A stretch of DNA of 36,360 nt, from the NCBI GenBank assembly GCA_021776915.1, contig JAIQZU010000017.1, forward strand, positions 1 to 36,360, given 5' to 3'. Under the pieces are notes generated by a model, which had not been told where the DNA came from, did no database searches, and saw only the letters and a list, made by a program, of their open reading frames with translations. A program made the position numbers and the translations under genes. This document shows, piece after piece, positions 24,509 to 33,595 of the stretch (its first letter is position 1; each line of letters starts with the position of its first letter). This DNA comes from Candidatus Scalindua sp. GTDB taxonomy: Bacteria > Planctomycetota > Brocadiia > Brocadiales > Scalinduaceae.

Positions 24509-25972
24509 ATGATTTCGAAAAAGAAGGTAAAAATTAAACCTGGAAAGTTGTTTATCGATGGGAAATGGGTTGATTCTGTTTCAGGTAAGACGTTTGACAC
24601 ATTAAACCCTGCAACAGAAGAGGTCATAACCTGTATTGCAGAAGGGGATAGCGCTGACATAGACCTTGCAGTTACGGCTGCCCGTAAGGCATTTGAAGAT
24701 GGCCCATGGAGAAAGACCGATGCCCGGGACAGGGGGAAGATTCTGTTTAAAGTAGCGAATTTAATAGAAAAAAATAAGGACGAATTGGCATTGTTGGAAA
24801 CACTGGACAATGGTAAACCGATAAGTGAGACAATAAACGCTGACCTTCCGCTTGTAATTGACTGCTTATTATATTATGCGGGATGGGCGGATAAGATTCA
24901 TGGTGAGACAATTCCGGTAAGAGGAGAATTCTTTAACTATACCTTGAGAGAACCGGTTGGTGTTGTCGGGCAGATAATACCGTGGAACTTCCCTTTACTG
25001 ATGGCAGCATGGAAGATAGCGCCTGCTCTGGCCTGTGGCAACACAGTAATCTTAAAGCCTGCCGAGCAGACTCCGTTAACCGCATTGAGGTTGGGTGAGA
25101 TTTGTCAGGAGGCAGGTTTGCCGGATGGTGTCCTCAATATTGTGCCAGGTTATGGCCCCACGGCAGGAGATGCTCTTGCTGCGCACATGGATGTTGATAA
25201 GATCGCCTTTACGGGTGAATATACTACGGGACGTATCATAATGCAGGCTGCCTCAAGGAATTTAAAACGGGTATCACTGGAATTAGGCGGGAAGTCTCCT
25301 AATATTGTGTTTGCAGATTCTGACATAGATAGTGCCGTCGCCGGCGCTATGACCGGTATATTCTTCAATCAGGGTGAAGTCTGTTGTGCAGGTTCAAGAT
25401 TATTCCTTGAAAAGAGTATTCATGATGAATTTGTGGATAAATTGTCGAATAAGGCTTCAGGTCTGCGTGTCGGAAATCCGGAAGATACTGGTACTCAGAT
25501 GGGAGCACAGGTTTCTAAAGAACAGTTTGATAGGATATTAGGCTATATTGATACTGGAAAGCAGGAGGGTGCAAAACTGGTAACAGGTGGTGAGAGGTGT
25601 GGCGACAGGGGCTATTTTATTAAGCCTACTATTTTTGATGCAGTTGATAACAATATGAAAATAGCCAGAGAAGAGATATTTGGCCCTGTTGTATCGGCAA
25701 TTACGTTTGATGACGTTAGCGAAGTGGTAAGGCAAAGTAATTTATCAATTTACGGCCTGGCGGCAGCTGTTTGGACCAGGGATATAAAGAAGGCTCACCG
25801 GCTTGCCAGAGATTTGAAGGCCGGTACGATCTGGATAAATACTTACAATTCCTTCGATGCTGCTTCACCTTTTGGCGGGTTTAAGCAAAGTGGCTTTGGT
25901 AGAGAGTTGGGGGTTCATGCCCTGGAGTTATATACACAGGTAAAAAGCGTCTGGATAAACCTTGGAAATTAA
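24509..25972 (+). CDS. NAD(P)-dependent aldehyde dehydrogenase
   Basis: A 487-residue enzyme oxidising an aldehyde to a carboxylic acid, of the ALDH1/betaine-aldehyde-type superfamily. Landmarks: [20 protein letters not shown] (155-174), KPAEQTPL (183-190), SLELGGKSP with catalytic Glu258, GEVCCAGSR with nucleophile Cys292, EEIFGPV, and [19 protein letters not shown] near the C-terminus. At the cofactor site FTGEYTTG replaces the usual FTGSTEVG-type sequence, so a key Ser is Glu here. The physiological substrate cannot be deduced. It begins 24 bp after batB, with AGAGGTG as ribosome-binding site. Confidence 0.9.
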   Translation: MISKKKVKIKPGKLFIDGKWVDSVSGKTFDTLNPATEEVITCIAEGDSADIDLAVTAARKAFEDGPWRKTDARDRGKILFKVANLIEKNKDELALLETLDNGKPISETINADLPLVIDCLLYYAGWADKIHGETIPVRGEFFNYTLREPVGVVGQIIPWNFPLLMAAWKIAPALACGNTVILKPAEQTPLTALRLGEICQEAGLPDGVLNIVPGYGPTAGDALAAHMDVDKIAFTGEYTTGRIIMQAASRNLKRVSLELGGKSPNIVFADSDIDSAVAGAMTGIFFNQGEVCCAGSRLFLEKSIHDEFVDKLSNKASGLRVGNPEDTGTQMGAQVSKEQFDRILGYIDTGKQEGAKLVTGGERCGDRGYFIKPTIFDAVDNNMKIAREEIFGPVVSAITFDDVSEVVRQSNLSIYGLAAAVWTRDIKKAHRLARDLKAGTIWINTYNSFDAASPFGGFKQSGFGRELGVHALELYTQVKSVWINLGN

Positions 25973-26040
25973 ACATTTCTCAAAATTTATATTGAGTTTT
26001 TTTTCTAATTTGATATAAAAACAACTTCACAAAGATTGTT

Positions 26041-26067
26041 CCTGTCTGTTTATTGCATAAAGACAGG
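26041..26067. repeat. Short inverted repeat after aldehyde dehydrogenase
   Basis: CCTGTCT and AGACAGG pair perfectly across a 13-nt loop. No T-run follows, so it is not a classical terminator. The remaining gap 25973-26176 shows no gene. Confidence 0.5.
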
Positions 26068-26176
26068 CCAAATACATCCCACACTGAAAAGCTGCAGTTA
26101 CTACTAGCAGGCTTAAATCATAAATTTTTAGTATGCAACATAACCCAGTCTTTCTGTCTTTTTTAAAACTGTAGTA

Positions 26177-27712
26177 ATGAAGAAAAAGAATATAATTCAG
26201 TTATTGGTTTTGGTAGGTGTTCTCATCTTGCCAGGGCAAATATCTCTTGGCGCTAAAGGGCATGATTACTATTATGACCTTGGTGTCTCTTATTACGATA
26301 ACGGTATGACAAATGAGGCTATTACTGCATGGGAAAATGCTGTCAGGATTAACCCTGAGTCAGCAGTATCGTACTATAATCTGGGAAATGCCTATGACGA
26401 AGCCGGGATGTTTGAACAAGCTATTGCGGCATGGGAAAAGGTAACGGAAATTACGCCTTCTGACATTGATGCTTTTTGTAACATGGGTGCTGCATATACT
26501 AAAAACTGTATGTTTTATGATGCTGCAAATGCATTCAGAAAGGCAATCGTACTTATGCCGGACAATCCTGAATTGCATTATTATCTTGGTATTACATATG
26601 TCAATACAGGTGAAATGGATAACGCAATCAAGGAATACAATAAGGCCATAAAATTGAAGCCTGATTATGCAGAGACTTACAATAGTCTGGGAAATGTCTA
26701 TTACGATAAGGATTTGTTAGATCAAGCGTTATTAGCATACGCGGCAGCTATCGAGATAAACAACAACTATGCTGATGCTTATAACAACCTGGGTTCTGTT
26801 TTTTTCGATAAGGGCATGATTGAAAAAGCTGTTGCAGCGTGGAAAAAAGCAGTTGAAATAAATCCAAACCTTGCAGATGCTTATTACAACCTCGGAAATG
26901 CATATGATGAAAAGGGGATGTTTTATGAGGCTGTCTATTCATGGAAAAAGGCGCTTGAAATTAATCCGGATATGTTAGATCCTCATTATAATCTTGGAAT
27001 TGTTTACACCGAGAACAAAATGTACAGAGAGGCTGTCAGGGAGTACAAACAGATTTTAAACAAACAGCCGGATGATAAGGAGACGTTATTGGGCTTGGGG
27101 ATTGCTTATAGAGATGGGGGACTGGTAAATAAATCAATTTATCAATTTAAAAAGGTTCTTGACCTTCAGCCTGATAATATTCTAGCCCTTAATAATATCG
27201 GGCTTATTCTCCTTCAGAAGGGTCAATATGACAGTGCAATCTCTTTGTATAAGAATTTGTTGCAGATTAAACCGGATTACCTGGAAGCTTTGTATAATAT
27301 TGGATTGACATTTTATTTTAATGGTGACATCGGTGAAGCAATTAATACATGGGAAAAAGTGGTAAGTATTGATCCTTTTTACAAAGAGGTGTATAATAAC
27401 CTATCTGTTTCCTACAAGAAGAAAGGGTTGTACCGTGATTCAATAGCCGCACATGAAAGATCGCTTGAAAAACAAGGCATGTATGATAGAGAGTTCTCGA
27501 TTGTGCTTCCCGCTCATGAAAAGGAGAAGGATATGCTTGTAGTAAACAGGAGAAAGTTGTTGCCTGCTGTTACGATTGGCTTGACCAGAGAAGAGGCAGA
27601 CAAACTTGCAAAAGTACTTAGAGAGAGTAATGTAGAAGTTAATTTCTGTATTGACCTTCTTGCTGACATTGATTTAGTAGATCTTGAAGAAAAAATTGTT
27701 GATAATAGATAA
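26177..27712 (+). CDS. Exported protein with twelve TPR repeats
   Basis: A 511-residue protein. A signal peptide (LLVLVGVLILPGQISLGAKG) is followed by twelve consecutive 34-residue TPR units from about residue 30 to 435, with regular patterns such as YYNLGNAYDEAGMFEQAIAA and NNLGSVFFDKGMIEKAVAAW. Repeats 2, 6 and 7 are especially similar, pointing to recent internal duplication. The final 75 residues have no repeat and form a separate helical domain (TREEADKLAKVLRESNVEVN). It is probably a periplasmic or outer-envelope scaffold. The stop overlaps the next ATG by one base (TAATG). Confidence 0.85.
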   Translation: MKKKNIIQLLVLVGVLILPGQISLGAKGHDYYYDLGVSYYDNGMTNEAITAWENAVRINPESAVSYYNLGNAYDEAGMFEQAIAAWEKVTEITPSDIDAFCNMGAAYTKNCMFYDAANAFRKAIVLMPDNPELHYYLGITYVNTGEMDNAIKEYNKAIKLKPDYAETYNSLGNVYYDKDLLDQALLAYAAAIEINNNYADAYNNLGSVFFDKGMIEKAVAAWKKAVEINPNLADAYYNLGNAYDEKGMFYEAVYSWKKALEINPDMLDPHYNLGIVYTENKMYREAVREYKQILNKQPDDKETLLGLGIAYRDGGLVNKSIYQFKKVLDLQPDNILALNNIGLILLQKGQYDSAISLYKNLLQIKPDYLEALYNIGLTFYFNGDIGEAINTWEKVVSIDPFYKEVYNNLSVSYKKKGLYRDSIAAHERSLEKQGMYDREFSIVLPAHEKEKDMLVVNRRKLLPAVTIGLTREEADKLAKVLRESNVEVNFCIDLLADIDLVDLEEKIVDNR

Positions 27713-28254
27713 TGTCGAGGAAAATTTGTATATCCGTGATAGGAAGTGGAAACAATGATGGTACGCTAAGTCCTCAAATTGCTAAGATTGCTAATGAGGT
27801 GGGGAAAGAAATAGCAGATCGTGGCGCTGTTTTAATATGTGGAGGCCTTGGCGGTGTAATGGCTGAAGCTGCAAAAGGTGCAAAGGAGAGAGGCGGCCTG
27901 ACTGTCGGTATCATTCCCGGCGAAGATCCTGATAGCGCAAATCCTTATATAGATATTCCATTGCCAACCGGTTTGGGTTTTGCGAGAAATGTCTTAGTTG
28001 CTTATTCAGGAGATGTCGTAATTGCAGTAAATGGCAGGCTCGGCACTCTTTCTGAAATCAGCTATGCCCTTATAAAAAAGAAACCTGTTATTGGTATTCA
28101 TACCTGGAATTTAGGTACGCTATCTGGTAGAATTTGCCGTGACGAAAAAGGCTACGGCGATGCTATAATTAAGTGCGAAAGTGCTAAAGAGGCGGTGGAC
28201 AAGGCTTTTACTATTATAGAAAACAAAACTACATTTCGAAATGAATCTAATTGA
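27712..28254 (+). CDS. TIGR00725-family SLOG/LOG-like protein
   Basis: A 180-residue Rossmann-like protein: ICISVIGSG at the N-terminus, VLICGGLGGVMAEAAKGA (the nucleotide-binding loop of SLOG folds), GIIPGEDP, and NGRLGTLSEISYAL, equivalent to the PGGXGTXXE motif of lysine decarboxylase-like/LOG proteins although its first Gly-Gly is replaced by Asn-Gly-Arg-Leu. The family probably binds a nucleotide or nucleotide sugar; function is unsettled. It is translationally coupled to the TPR gene and overlaps accB by 14 nt. Confidence 0.82.
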   Translation: MSRKICISVIGSGNNDGTLSPQIAKIANEVGKEIADRGAVLICGGLGGVMAEAAKGAKERGGLTVGIIPGEDPDSANPYIDIPLPTGLGFARNVLVAYSGDVVIAVNGRLGTLSEISYALIKKKPVIGIHTWNLGTLSGRICRDEKGYGDAIIKCESAKEAVDKAFTIIENKTTFRNESN

Positions 28255-28690
28255 AAAGGTAAAAAATTTAATTTTGTTGATGAATGAAAGCAGTCTTGCA
28301 GAACTCGATGTTGAAGAAGAGGGGACCAAGATACGCCTGAAAAGGAATAGTCTGGATTCGATACAAACGAGTATCCAGTTGCCAGACGTAAACCAATCAT
28401 TGCAACATGAAGGTTCTACTAAATATTTAACATCAAAGAATGATTCAAGTGTTGCGGAGGTTGTAGCCCCAATGGTCGGCACATTTTATACCAGTGCGCC
28501 GGGTGCAGACCCTTATGTAAATATTGGAGATGATGTTGACGAGGATACTGTTGTTTGTATTATTGAGGCTATGAAAATCATGAACGAAATCAAAGCTGAG
28601 ACAAAGGGGAAAATTGTAGAGGTGATGGTGGAGAACGGTACTGCTGTTGAGTATGGACAGCCTCTTTTTTGTGTAGATGCATCTGGATAA
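28241..28690 (+). CDS. accB: Biotin carboxyl carrier protein of acetyl-CoA carboxylase
   Basis: A 149-residue BCCP. The N-terminal helix NLIEKVKNLILLMNESSLAELDVEEEGTKIRLKR is typical, and a flexible linker follows. The C-terminal biotinyl domain has VVAPMVGTFYTSAPGADPYV and the biotinylation site EAMKIMNEIKAE, with its Lys about 113, and ends GTAVEYGQPLF. The ATG lies inside the 3' end of the upstream gene. A terminator at 28737-28769 follows. Confidence 0.93.
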   Translation: MNLIEKVKNLILLMNESSLAELDVEEEGTKIRLKRNSLDSIQTSIQLPDVNQSLQHEGSTKYLTSKNDSSVAEVVAPMVGTFYTSAPGADPYVNIGDDVDEDTVVCIIEAMKIMNEIKAETKGKIVEVMVENGTAVEYGQPLFCVDASG

Positions 28691-29067
28691 GGTTGCTGAC
28701 GACAAAAATATATTGCGTAATTTCTATTATTTTACCCTGACAGCAAAGATTAGCTGGCAGGTTTTTTTTAGATATACGTGGGCTGTTTTTGATTTAAATG
28801 CTTATATTAGAGGGATACGTTTCAAGTAATATTCCTTGGTTATGGCAGTTATTTGATAAGCTGGCAAATTATTACGAGCTGTATCTTTTTGTGTCGTTCT
28901 TATCACACGCAATATAGAGTTCACACAAGTATAATCAAATCCGGCATTTCTCTATTCTATGCATTATAATATTTAGAAAAATAGCTTTCCGGTCAAATAT
29001 TGAAAATCCATATAGTTCCTTTGTTGTTATGTGAAAAACGTGAAAATAAGGAGGATAACCGCAGACC
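28691..29067 (+). other. accB-accC intergenic region
   Basis: This 377-bp stretch has no gene. It carries a terminator near its start and then AT-rich DNA; the accC promoter must lie in the second half, but I see no full consensus. accB and accC are usually adjacent, so the spacing is unusual. Confidence 0.6.
28737..28769 (+). terminator. Rho-independent terminator after accB
   Basis: CTGACAGC (28737-28744) pairs with GCTGGCAG (28753-28760) at 7 of 8 positions around an 8-nt loop, followed by G and eight T. It should end the TPR-TIGR00725-accB transcript. Confidence 0.8.
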
Positions 29068-30414
29068 ATGTTTTCAAGGATTTTAGTGGCAAATAGGGGT
29101 GAAATAGCCCTTCGAATAATCAGGACCTGTAAAGAGCTTGGTATTGAAACTGTTGCAGTATACTCTAAAGCTGATAAAGACGCTCTATATTTGCAGTACG
29201 CAGATGCTCATGTTTGTATAGGGCCTGGTGAATCTGATGGAAGTTATTTAAATATTCCGAGTATTATCAGTGCTGCGGAGATTACAGATATAGAGGCTGT
29301 ACATCCGGGATACGGCTTTTTGGCTGAAAATAGTCATTTTGCAGAGGTATGTGAATCTTCCAATATTGTTTTTATCGGGCCTTCCTCCGAGGTTATGACT
29401 AAGATGGGTGATAAGACTCAAGCTAGAAATATAGCAGTTGAAAACAAGATACCTGTCATTCCTGGTAGCGATTCAGCTATAGAAAATCAGCAACATGCAT
29501 TGAAAGTGGCCCATGAGATAGGTTATCCTGTCTTGATAAAAGCCTCTTTTGGTGGTGGCGGGAGAGGTATGAGAGTTGCGCATAATGATATGAGTTTGGT
29601 TAATTCGCTTGCAATTGCTCAACGTGAGGCAAAAGTGGCGTTTAAAGATTCTTCCATATACATGGAGAAATACATAGAACCTTCACGTCACATTGAAGTC
29701 CAGATCGTAGCGGATAAATATGGTAATGTAATACATCTCGGCGAGAGGGATTGCACAATCCAAAGAAGACATCAGAAATTATTGGAGCAGACACCGGCAC
29801 CTAATTTAAAAGATCAATTACGTGAAGACATTTGTAAAGCGGCCATAAAGCTGGCAAAGGCGGTTAATTATACTAATGTTGGTACCGTCGAATTTCTGGT
29901 GGATGGAGAGGGAAAATACTATTTCATAGAAATGAATACAAGGCTTCAGGTTGAACATCCTGTGACAGAAATGGTTACCGGTATAGATTTGGTAAAAGAG
30001 CAAATAAGAATTGCTCATGGCGAGAGATTGAATTTGCGCCAGAAGAAGATAAAAAGTGAGGGGGTCTCAATAGAATGCAGGATAAATGCCGAAGACCCGG
30101 ATAACGGTTTTAGGCCTTATGCCGGTAAGATAACAATGTGCAGTGCTCCGGGAGGAAAAGGTGTCAGGGTGGATTCGCATGTTTACGCAGGATACGAGGT
30201 ACCTCCGTACTACGATTCATTATTAGGTAAGTTGATAGTACATAAAAAAAACAGAGAAGAGGCGATTGCCTGTATGAAAAGGGCCTTAAGCGAATACAGG
30301 ATTGAAGGTGTGAAGACAACAATACCCCTTCATCTTAATATTATTTCCGATCCAAGGTTTGTTACCGGTGATATTGATACCCATTTTGTTGAAAATCTTA
30401 TGGATGAGAAATAA
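29068..30414 (+). CDS. accC: Biotin carboxylase, acetyl-CoA carboxylase subunit
   Basis: A 448-residue ATP-grasp enzyme that carboxylates biotin on BCCP in the first step of fatty-acid synthesis. Motifs: [20 protein letters not shown] at the N-terminus, [11 protein letters not shown], the Gly-rich loop [12 protein letters not shown] (165-176 or so), [25 protein letters not shown], and [15 protein letters not shown] with catalytic Glu and Arg. The length is standard. AAGGAGG lies 13 nt before the ATG, longer than usual, yet the family start agrees with this codon. Confidence 0.95.
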   Translation: MFSRILVANRGEIALRIIRTCKELGIETVAVYSKADKDALYLQYADAHVCIGPGESDGSYLNIPSIISAAEITDIEAVHPGYGFLAENSHFAEVCESSNIVFIGPSSEVMTKMGDKTQARNIAVENKIPVIPGSDSAIENQQHALKVAHEIGYPVLIKASFGGGGRGMRVAHNDMSLVNSLAIAQREAKVAFKDSSIYMEKYIEPSRHIEVQIVADKYGNVIHLGERDCTIQRRHQKLLEQTPAPNLKDQLREDICKAAIKLAKAVNYTNVGTVEFLVDGEGKYYFIEMNTRLQVEHPVTEMVTGIDLVKEQIRIAHGERLNLRQKKIKSEGVSIECRINAEDPDNGFRPYAGKITMCSAPGGKGVRVDSHVYAGYEVPPYYDSLLGKLIVHKKNREEAIACMKRALSEYRIEGVKTTIPLHLNIISDPRFVTGDIDTHFVENLMDEK

Positions 30415-30422
30415 CAAGAAAA

Positions 30423-30459
30423 AAGTATCCAAATTACAATGTAAAATGTTTAGATACTT
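30423..30459 (+). terminator. Possible terminator-like hairpin after accC
   Basis: AAGTATC and GATACTT form a perfect 7-bp stem with a nested TTAC/GTAA, starting 9 bp after the accC stop. Only a short mixed AT tract follows, so it is weak as an intrinsic terminator; it may instead protect the mRNA 3' end. Confidence 0.35.
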
Positions 30460-30506
30460 ATTCTTATGCCAGGTTTGCGCGTTGTAACAACATTTATAGT
30501 TTTTTC

Positions 30507-30535
30507 TTGACACACTAAAGTGGTCTTGATAAAAT
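30507..30535 (+). promoter_or_regulatory. Sigma-70-type promoter of the cytochrome gene
   Basis: Perfect TTGACA (30507-30512), 17-nt spacer, and TAAAAT (30530-30535). Transcription should begin about 30542, giving a 115-nt leader. Confidence 0.7.
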
Positions 30536-30541
30536 CCCGAT

Positions 30542-30589
30542 CCAATAAAAAAGGGTTACTGGTACGTAACTGCCACATTATTTTATTGG
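30542..30589 (+). promoter_or_regulatory. Stem-loop at predicted mRNA 5' end
   Basis: CCAATAAAA (30542-30550) pairs perfectly with TTTTATTGG (30581-30589). Within the loop GTTAC and GTAAC form a second stem. The first base of the stem coincides with the predicted transcription start, so the RNA would begin with a hairpin, a known way to stabilise bacterial mRNA. Confidence 0.5.
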
Positions 30590-30656
30590 AAAATCTGTTG
30601 GCAAGAGGTTAAAATATTGACAATTAAATTAAGATTAAAGAGAAGGGGGTAATAGT

Positions 30657-31403
30657 ATGTTAAGTTGTAATTTAAGAAGATATATAATGATATGCTTCGT
30701 TATTTCTTTAGCATCGTTTGTAACATTTCAAAGTAGCCAGAGTTTTGGCGCACAGACGTGGAAATACATGGGCAATGCAGGTTGTAAATGCCACCTGTCT
30801 AAGGGTTGCTTTGAAGGTGAAGAATATAAGAAGATGAAGAATCAACATTATAATACATTCAGCAGGTTGGAAACCGATGAAGATAAGAGTAATCCTGAGT
30901 GCCTGAAATGCCATGCCACAGCGTATGGTATGAAGATAAAGAAGGGCAAGTCTAAACAGGGCAGTAAAGACTTTATTGAAGACGTTGGATGTGAAGCGTG
31001 CCACGGCCCGGGTGAAGGATATATAGATGTAAAGAAAAATTACAATAAAAAGGGCAAAGATGCGTTTAAGGAATTGCTGGAAAAAGACCCAATGACTGCC
31101 AGAAAGGTTCAATATGATGCAGGTCTGCTCGTAGCCGGTATAAATCAATACAAGACGATAAAAGAGCAATGCCTTAATTGCCACTGGGAAGATGCAAATG
31201 CCAAGAATAAGTGCCCTAAGTGCGAAGGTAAAGAAAACAGCCAGGGTGATCCCAGGCTCTTCACTGATAAGTATATTAAGGCGGATGATCACAGAGACCA
31301 TGATTCCATAGATGACGTTTTGCCCAAGGTAGACAAGAAGAAATGGAAGGGCTATATAGAGCAGGATCCGTGGTATCAGACAAGGCCACCTAATGCTAAG
31401 TAA
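30657..31403 (+). CDS. Cytochrome c554-like multihaem protein
   Basis: A 248-residue exported cytochrome. A signal peptide ends near SQSFGAQ (about 30). Haem-binding motifs: CKCH (43-46), CLKCH (82-86), CEACH followed by GPG (112-116) and CLNCH (172-176). The order, including the CEACHGPG block, matches the cytochrome c554 family of nitrifiers and anammox bacteria, which carries four haems. The first motif lacks one residue (CXCH instead of CXXCH). A further CPKC (186-189) has no His. The protein is Lys-rich, in line with docking to acidic partners. It has its own promoter and probably acts as a soluble periplasmic electron carrier. Confidence 0.82.
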   Translation: MLSCNLRRYIMICFVISLASFVTFQSSQSFGAQTWKYMGNAGCKCHLSKGCFEGEEYKKMKNQHYNTFSRLETDEDKSNPECLKCHATAYGMKIKKGKSKQGSKDFIEDVGCEACHGPGEGYIDVKKNYNKKGKDAFKELLEKDPMTARKVQYDAGLLVAGINQYKTIKEQCLNCHWEDANAKNKCPKCEGKENSQGDPRLFTDKYIKADDHRDHDSIDDVLPKVDKKKWKGYIEQDPWYQTRPPNAK

Positions 31404-31502
31404 TAATAATGGTTTCTGTTTCTTTAGGAATTAATTTGTAAATTAAAGCTTCACAATTAAGCAGCTTTTAAAAAAGTAACGACTGTAAGTTGTTCTTTCG
31501 CT

Positions 31503-31527
31503 CCCCTCCTCTCAAGAGGAGGAGGGG
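31503..31527. repeat. GC-rich hairpin in leader of seven-haem cytochrome gene
   Basis: CCCCTCCTC (31503-31511) and GAGGAGGGG (31519-31527) form a perfect 9-bp stem with a 7-nt loop. No T-run follows, so it is not a typical terminator; it resembles short dispersed hairpins. Confidence 0.65.
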
Positions 31528-31639
31528 ATGAGTGCGTTGAACGCTCTACTTTAATAAAAGATGCTCAAGCTGTAGTGAAGGTTTAACCCACTGTATAAAA
31601 GTACTATCTTTCTTTCAACCAAGAGGAGGAAATCATAAA

Positions 31640-32653
31640 GTGGTATCTTTGCTGAAAACAACGATAGATGTATCCGGGGATAGTAAAGCTTGTAGATTTG
31701 TATTTATTTCATGTCTTTTCTCATGTCTTTTGTTTTTCATTTCTGTTTATTCTTCAGAAAGTCTCTTTGCTCAAGAGAATAGCGAGTGTTTAGAGTGTCA
31801 TACAGACCCTGCGGAGGTAGATGATAAGGTAAGAGTCGATCCTGTTACTGGCGAAGTAGAGCTTGTATCGATGCTGGTTGATAAAGATGCTTTTCATGCA
31901 TCTGCTCATGGCGGTGAAGATTTTTACTGTATTGATTGTCACGCTGATTTAGAAGAATCAGAAGGCGAGCATTATCCTGATTTGCAGCCTGTTGATTGTA
32001 TAACATTCTGTCATGACGATCCTGCCGAAACATTTCTGGAAGGTAGTCATGCAGGTTTAATGCAGGAAAAAGGTATAGAGCTGCCTACCTGTAAACATTG
32101 CCATGCAGGAGAGAGATCCAAACGTGATACGCCCAGGGCTGACGATTTGTATCACAGGATGGATACGATAGGAAAATGTGGCGGATGTCACACTGAATAC
32201 TATGATTCTTATCGTAATAATCTCCATGGCCAGGTTACGGCGCTTGGGCATGTAGGCACTGATATAGCGACATGTGTTGATTGTCATGGTCAGCATACCA
32301 TATTGAACTCGTCTGATCCAGAGTCTACTCTGGGTCCGGAAAATGCTAAGGAGACTTGCGGTAAATGTCATCCGGGTGCAGGTGACAGTTTTATTAAACA
32401 TGTAGCGCATCCACAATATAAAAACCTTGGCTATTACAAGTCTGCTATGATTGCCTTGCTGAACATCAGGAAAGATTCCGGTCAGGTCAAGAGTATTATA
32501 AAGAGCCCGCAGATAATATTGACAATTCTCTTTGTAATGTATGTGGGCATTTTAGTAATAACCTTTGCGCAATTTGGAACGCATATGCTTTTGTCGTGGC
32601 TAGGCACATTATTGGACGAGCGAAAGGGAAAGGAGTCAGGACATGACAAGTAA
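31640..32653 (+). CDS. Membrane-anchored seven-haem c-type cytochrome
   Basis: A 337-residue protein. The hydrophobic N-terminal segment (19-38) is a signal peptide or anchor. Seven haem motifs follow: CLECH (50-54), CIDCH (97-101), CITFCH (120-125, CX3CH), CKHCH (151-155), CGGCH (180-184), CVDCH (212-216) and CGKCH (240-244), with several distal-ligand candidates (HASAHGG, GSHAG, LHGQ, HVAHP). A C-terminal transmembrane helix spans about 292-318. The start is GTG with AGAGGAGG upstream. Its stop overlaps the cytochrome b gene by 11 nt. The pair resembles cytochrome b/multihaem c modules that move electrons between quinol and the periplasm. Confidence 0.88.
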   Translation: MVSLLKTTIDVSGDSKACRFVFISCLFSCLLFFISVYSSESLFAQENSECLECHTDPAEVDDKVRVDPVTGEVELVSMLVDKDAFHASAHGGEDFYCIDCHADLEESEGEHYPDLQPVDCITFCHDDPAETFLEGSHAGLMQEKGIELPTCKHCHAGERSKRDTPRADDLYHRMDTIGKCGGCHTEYYDSYRNNLHGQVTALGHVGTDIATCVDCHGQHTILNSSDPESTLGPENAKETCGKCHPGAGDSFIKHVAHPQYKNLGYYKSAMIALLNIRKDSGQVKSIIKSPQIILTILFVMYVGILVITFAQFGTHMLLSWLGTLLDERKGKESGHDK

Positions 32654-33551
32654 TAATAATACTTTGCTAAGATTTGGTCTGTTTCATCGATTTGGCCATT
32701 TTCTCATAATTATCAGCTTTTTTGGATTAGTGTTGACCGGTATGCCTCTGGTTTTTAAAGATTATGCATGGGCTCACTTCCTGTATAATCTTATGGGAGG
32801 TTATCCTACCGCTGGTAATATTCACAGAATTTGTGCTCTCATTACTTTTATTGCAGTCTTTCTGCATTTTGCGTTTCTAACATTTGAAACCCTTGTAAGG
32901 AAGAATAGGAACATTTTCTGGGGACCTGACTCTCTACTGTTACAACCAAAGGATATCATGAATGTGCTGGGAGATATTTTATGGTTTTTCAGATTAGGAA
33001 AAAGACCACAATTTGACAGATATATATATTGGGAAAAGTTTGAATATCTTTCGCTTATGTGGGGTACCATGGTTATGGCTGTTACAGGTTTTATGCTTTG
33101 GTTTCCAGTGCAAACTGCTAGTCTGGTTCCTGTCAAAATTGCAACCTTTATAGATTTGCCGAGTATCGCACTGGTTGCTCACAGGTATGAAGCCTTGCTG
33201 GCGGCAGGTTTCATCTTTTCCATTCATTTCCTGCATACTCACCTCTTGCCTGAGAATATACCTGTTGATGAGGCAATGTTTACAGGAAAGGTTGACGAGG
33301 GTCACATGAAACACGAAAGAGGCGCTTATTATGAGAGGTTGAAAGAAGAGGGGCAATTGGAGGAACTTAAGGTTCAGCCTGCATCTCGTAGGGCCAAATT
33401 TGTGTCAAAACTGGTGGGGCTTCCACTTCTTGGAGTTGGCTTGCTTATGGTCGGTTTTATGTTATCATCGTTAATATGTTCAATTACGTCTGTAATTGCA
33501 GATTTGACCAAAAATATTCATTTTGATATTTTTAGTATTTTTGCGTTCTGA
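32643..33551 (+). CDS. Cytochrome b membrane subunit (FdhI/thiosulfate-reductase-type)
   Basis: A 302-residue protein with four to five transmembrane helices in the haem-binding half (about 15-35, 58-80, 135-155, 180-200) and another at 260-285. Candidate haem b ligands are His15, His19, His61, His75, His180, His195 and His198/200, enough for two haems. The pattern YIYWEKFEYLSLMWGTMVMAV and FLHTHLLPENIP resembles the gamma subunit of formate dehydrogenases and related quinone-reactive cytochromes. Overlap with the seven-haem gene implies one complex: the b subunit handles quinone and the c subunit passes electrons outward or inward. Direction cannot be read from sequence. Confidence 0.85.
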   Translation: MTSNNNTLLRFGLFHRFGHFLIIISFFGLVLTGMPLVFKDYAWAHFLYNLMGGYPTAGNIHRICALITFIAVFLHFAFLTFETLVRKNRNIFWGPDSLLLQPKDIMNVLGDILWFFRLGKRPQFDRYIYWEKFEYLSLMWGTMVMAVTGFMLWFPVQTASLVPVKIATFIDLPSIALVAHRYEALLAAGFIFSIHFLHTHLLPENIPVDEAMFTGKVDEGHMKHERGAYYERLKEEGQLEELKVQPASRRAKFVSKLVGLPLLGVGLLMVGFMLSSLICSITSVIADLTKNIHFDIFSIFAF

Positions 33552-33595
33552 TAAGCGAAAATATGCGGTTTCAATTTTTTTAAAAGGGTGTTTTT

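Noticed and set aside
30708-31301. 197-codon minus-strand frame opposite the c554-like gene
   Set aside because: It is antisense to a gene with clear haem motifs and signal peptide; its hydrophobic composition comes from the complement of Lys-rich codons.
30657-31403. Fifth haem at CPKC (residues 186-189)
   Set aside because: The motif lacks the axial His, so covalent haem with His ligation is not supported.
31503-31527. Intrinsic terminator after the c554-like gene
   Set aside because: The stem is strong but no T-run follows on the plus strand.
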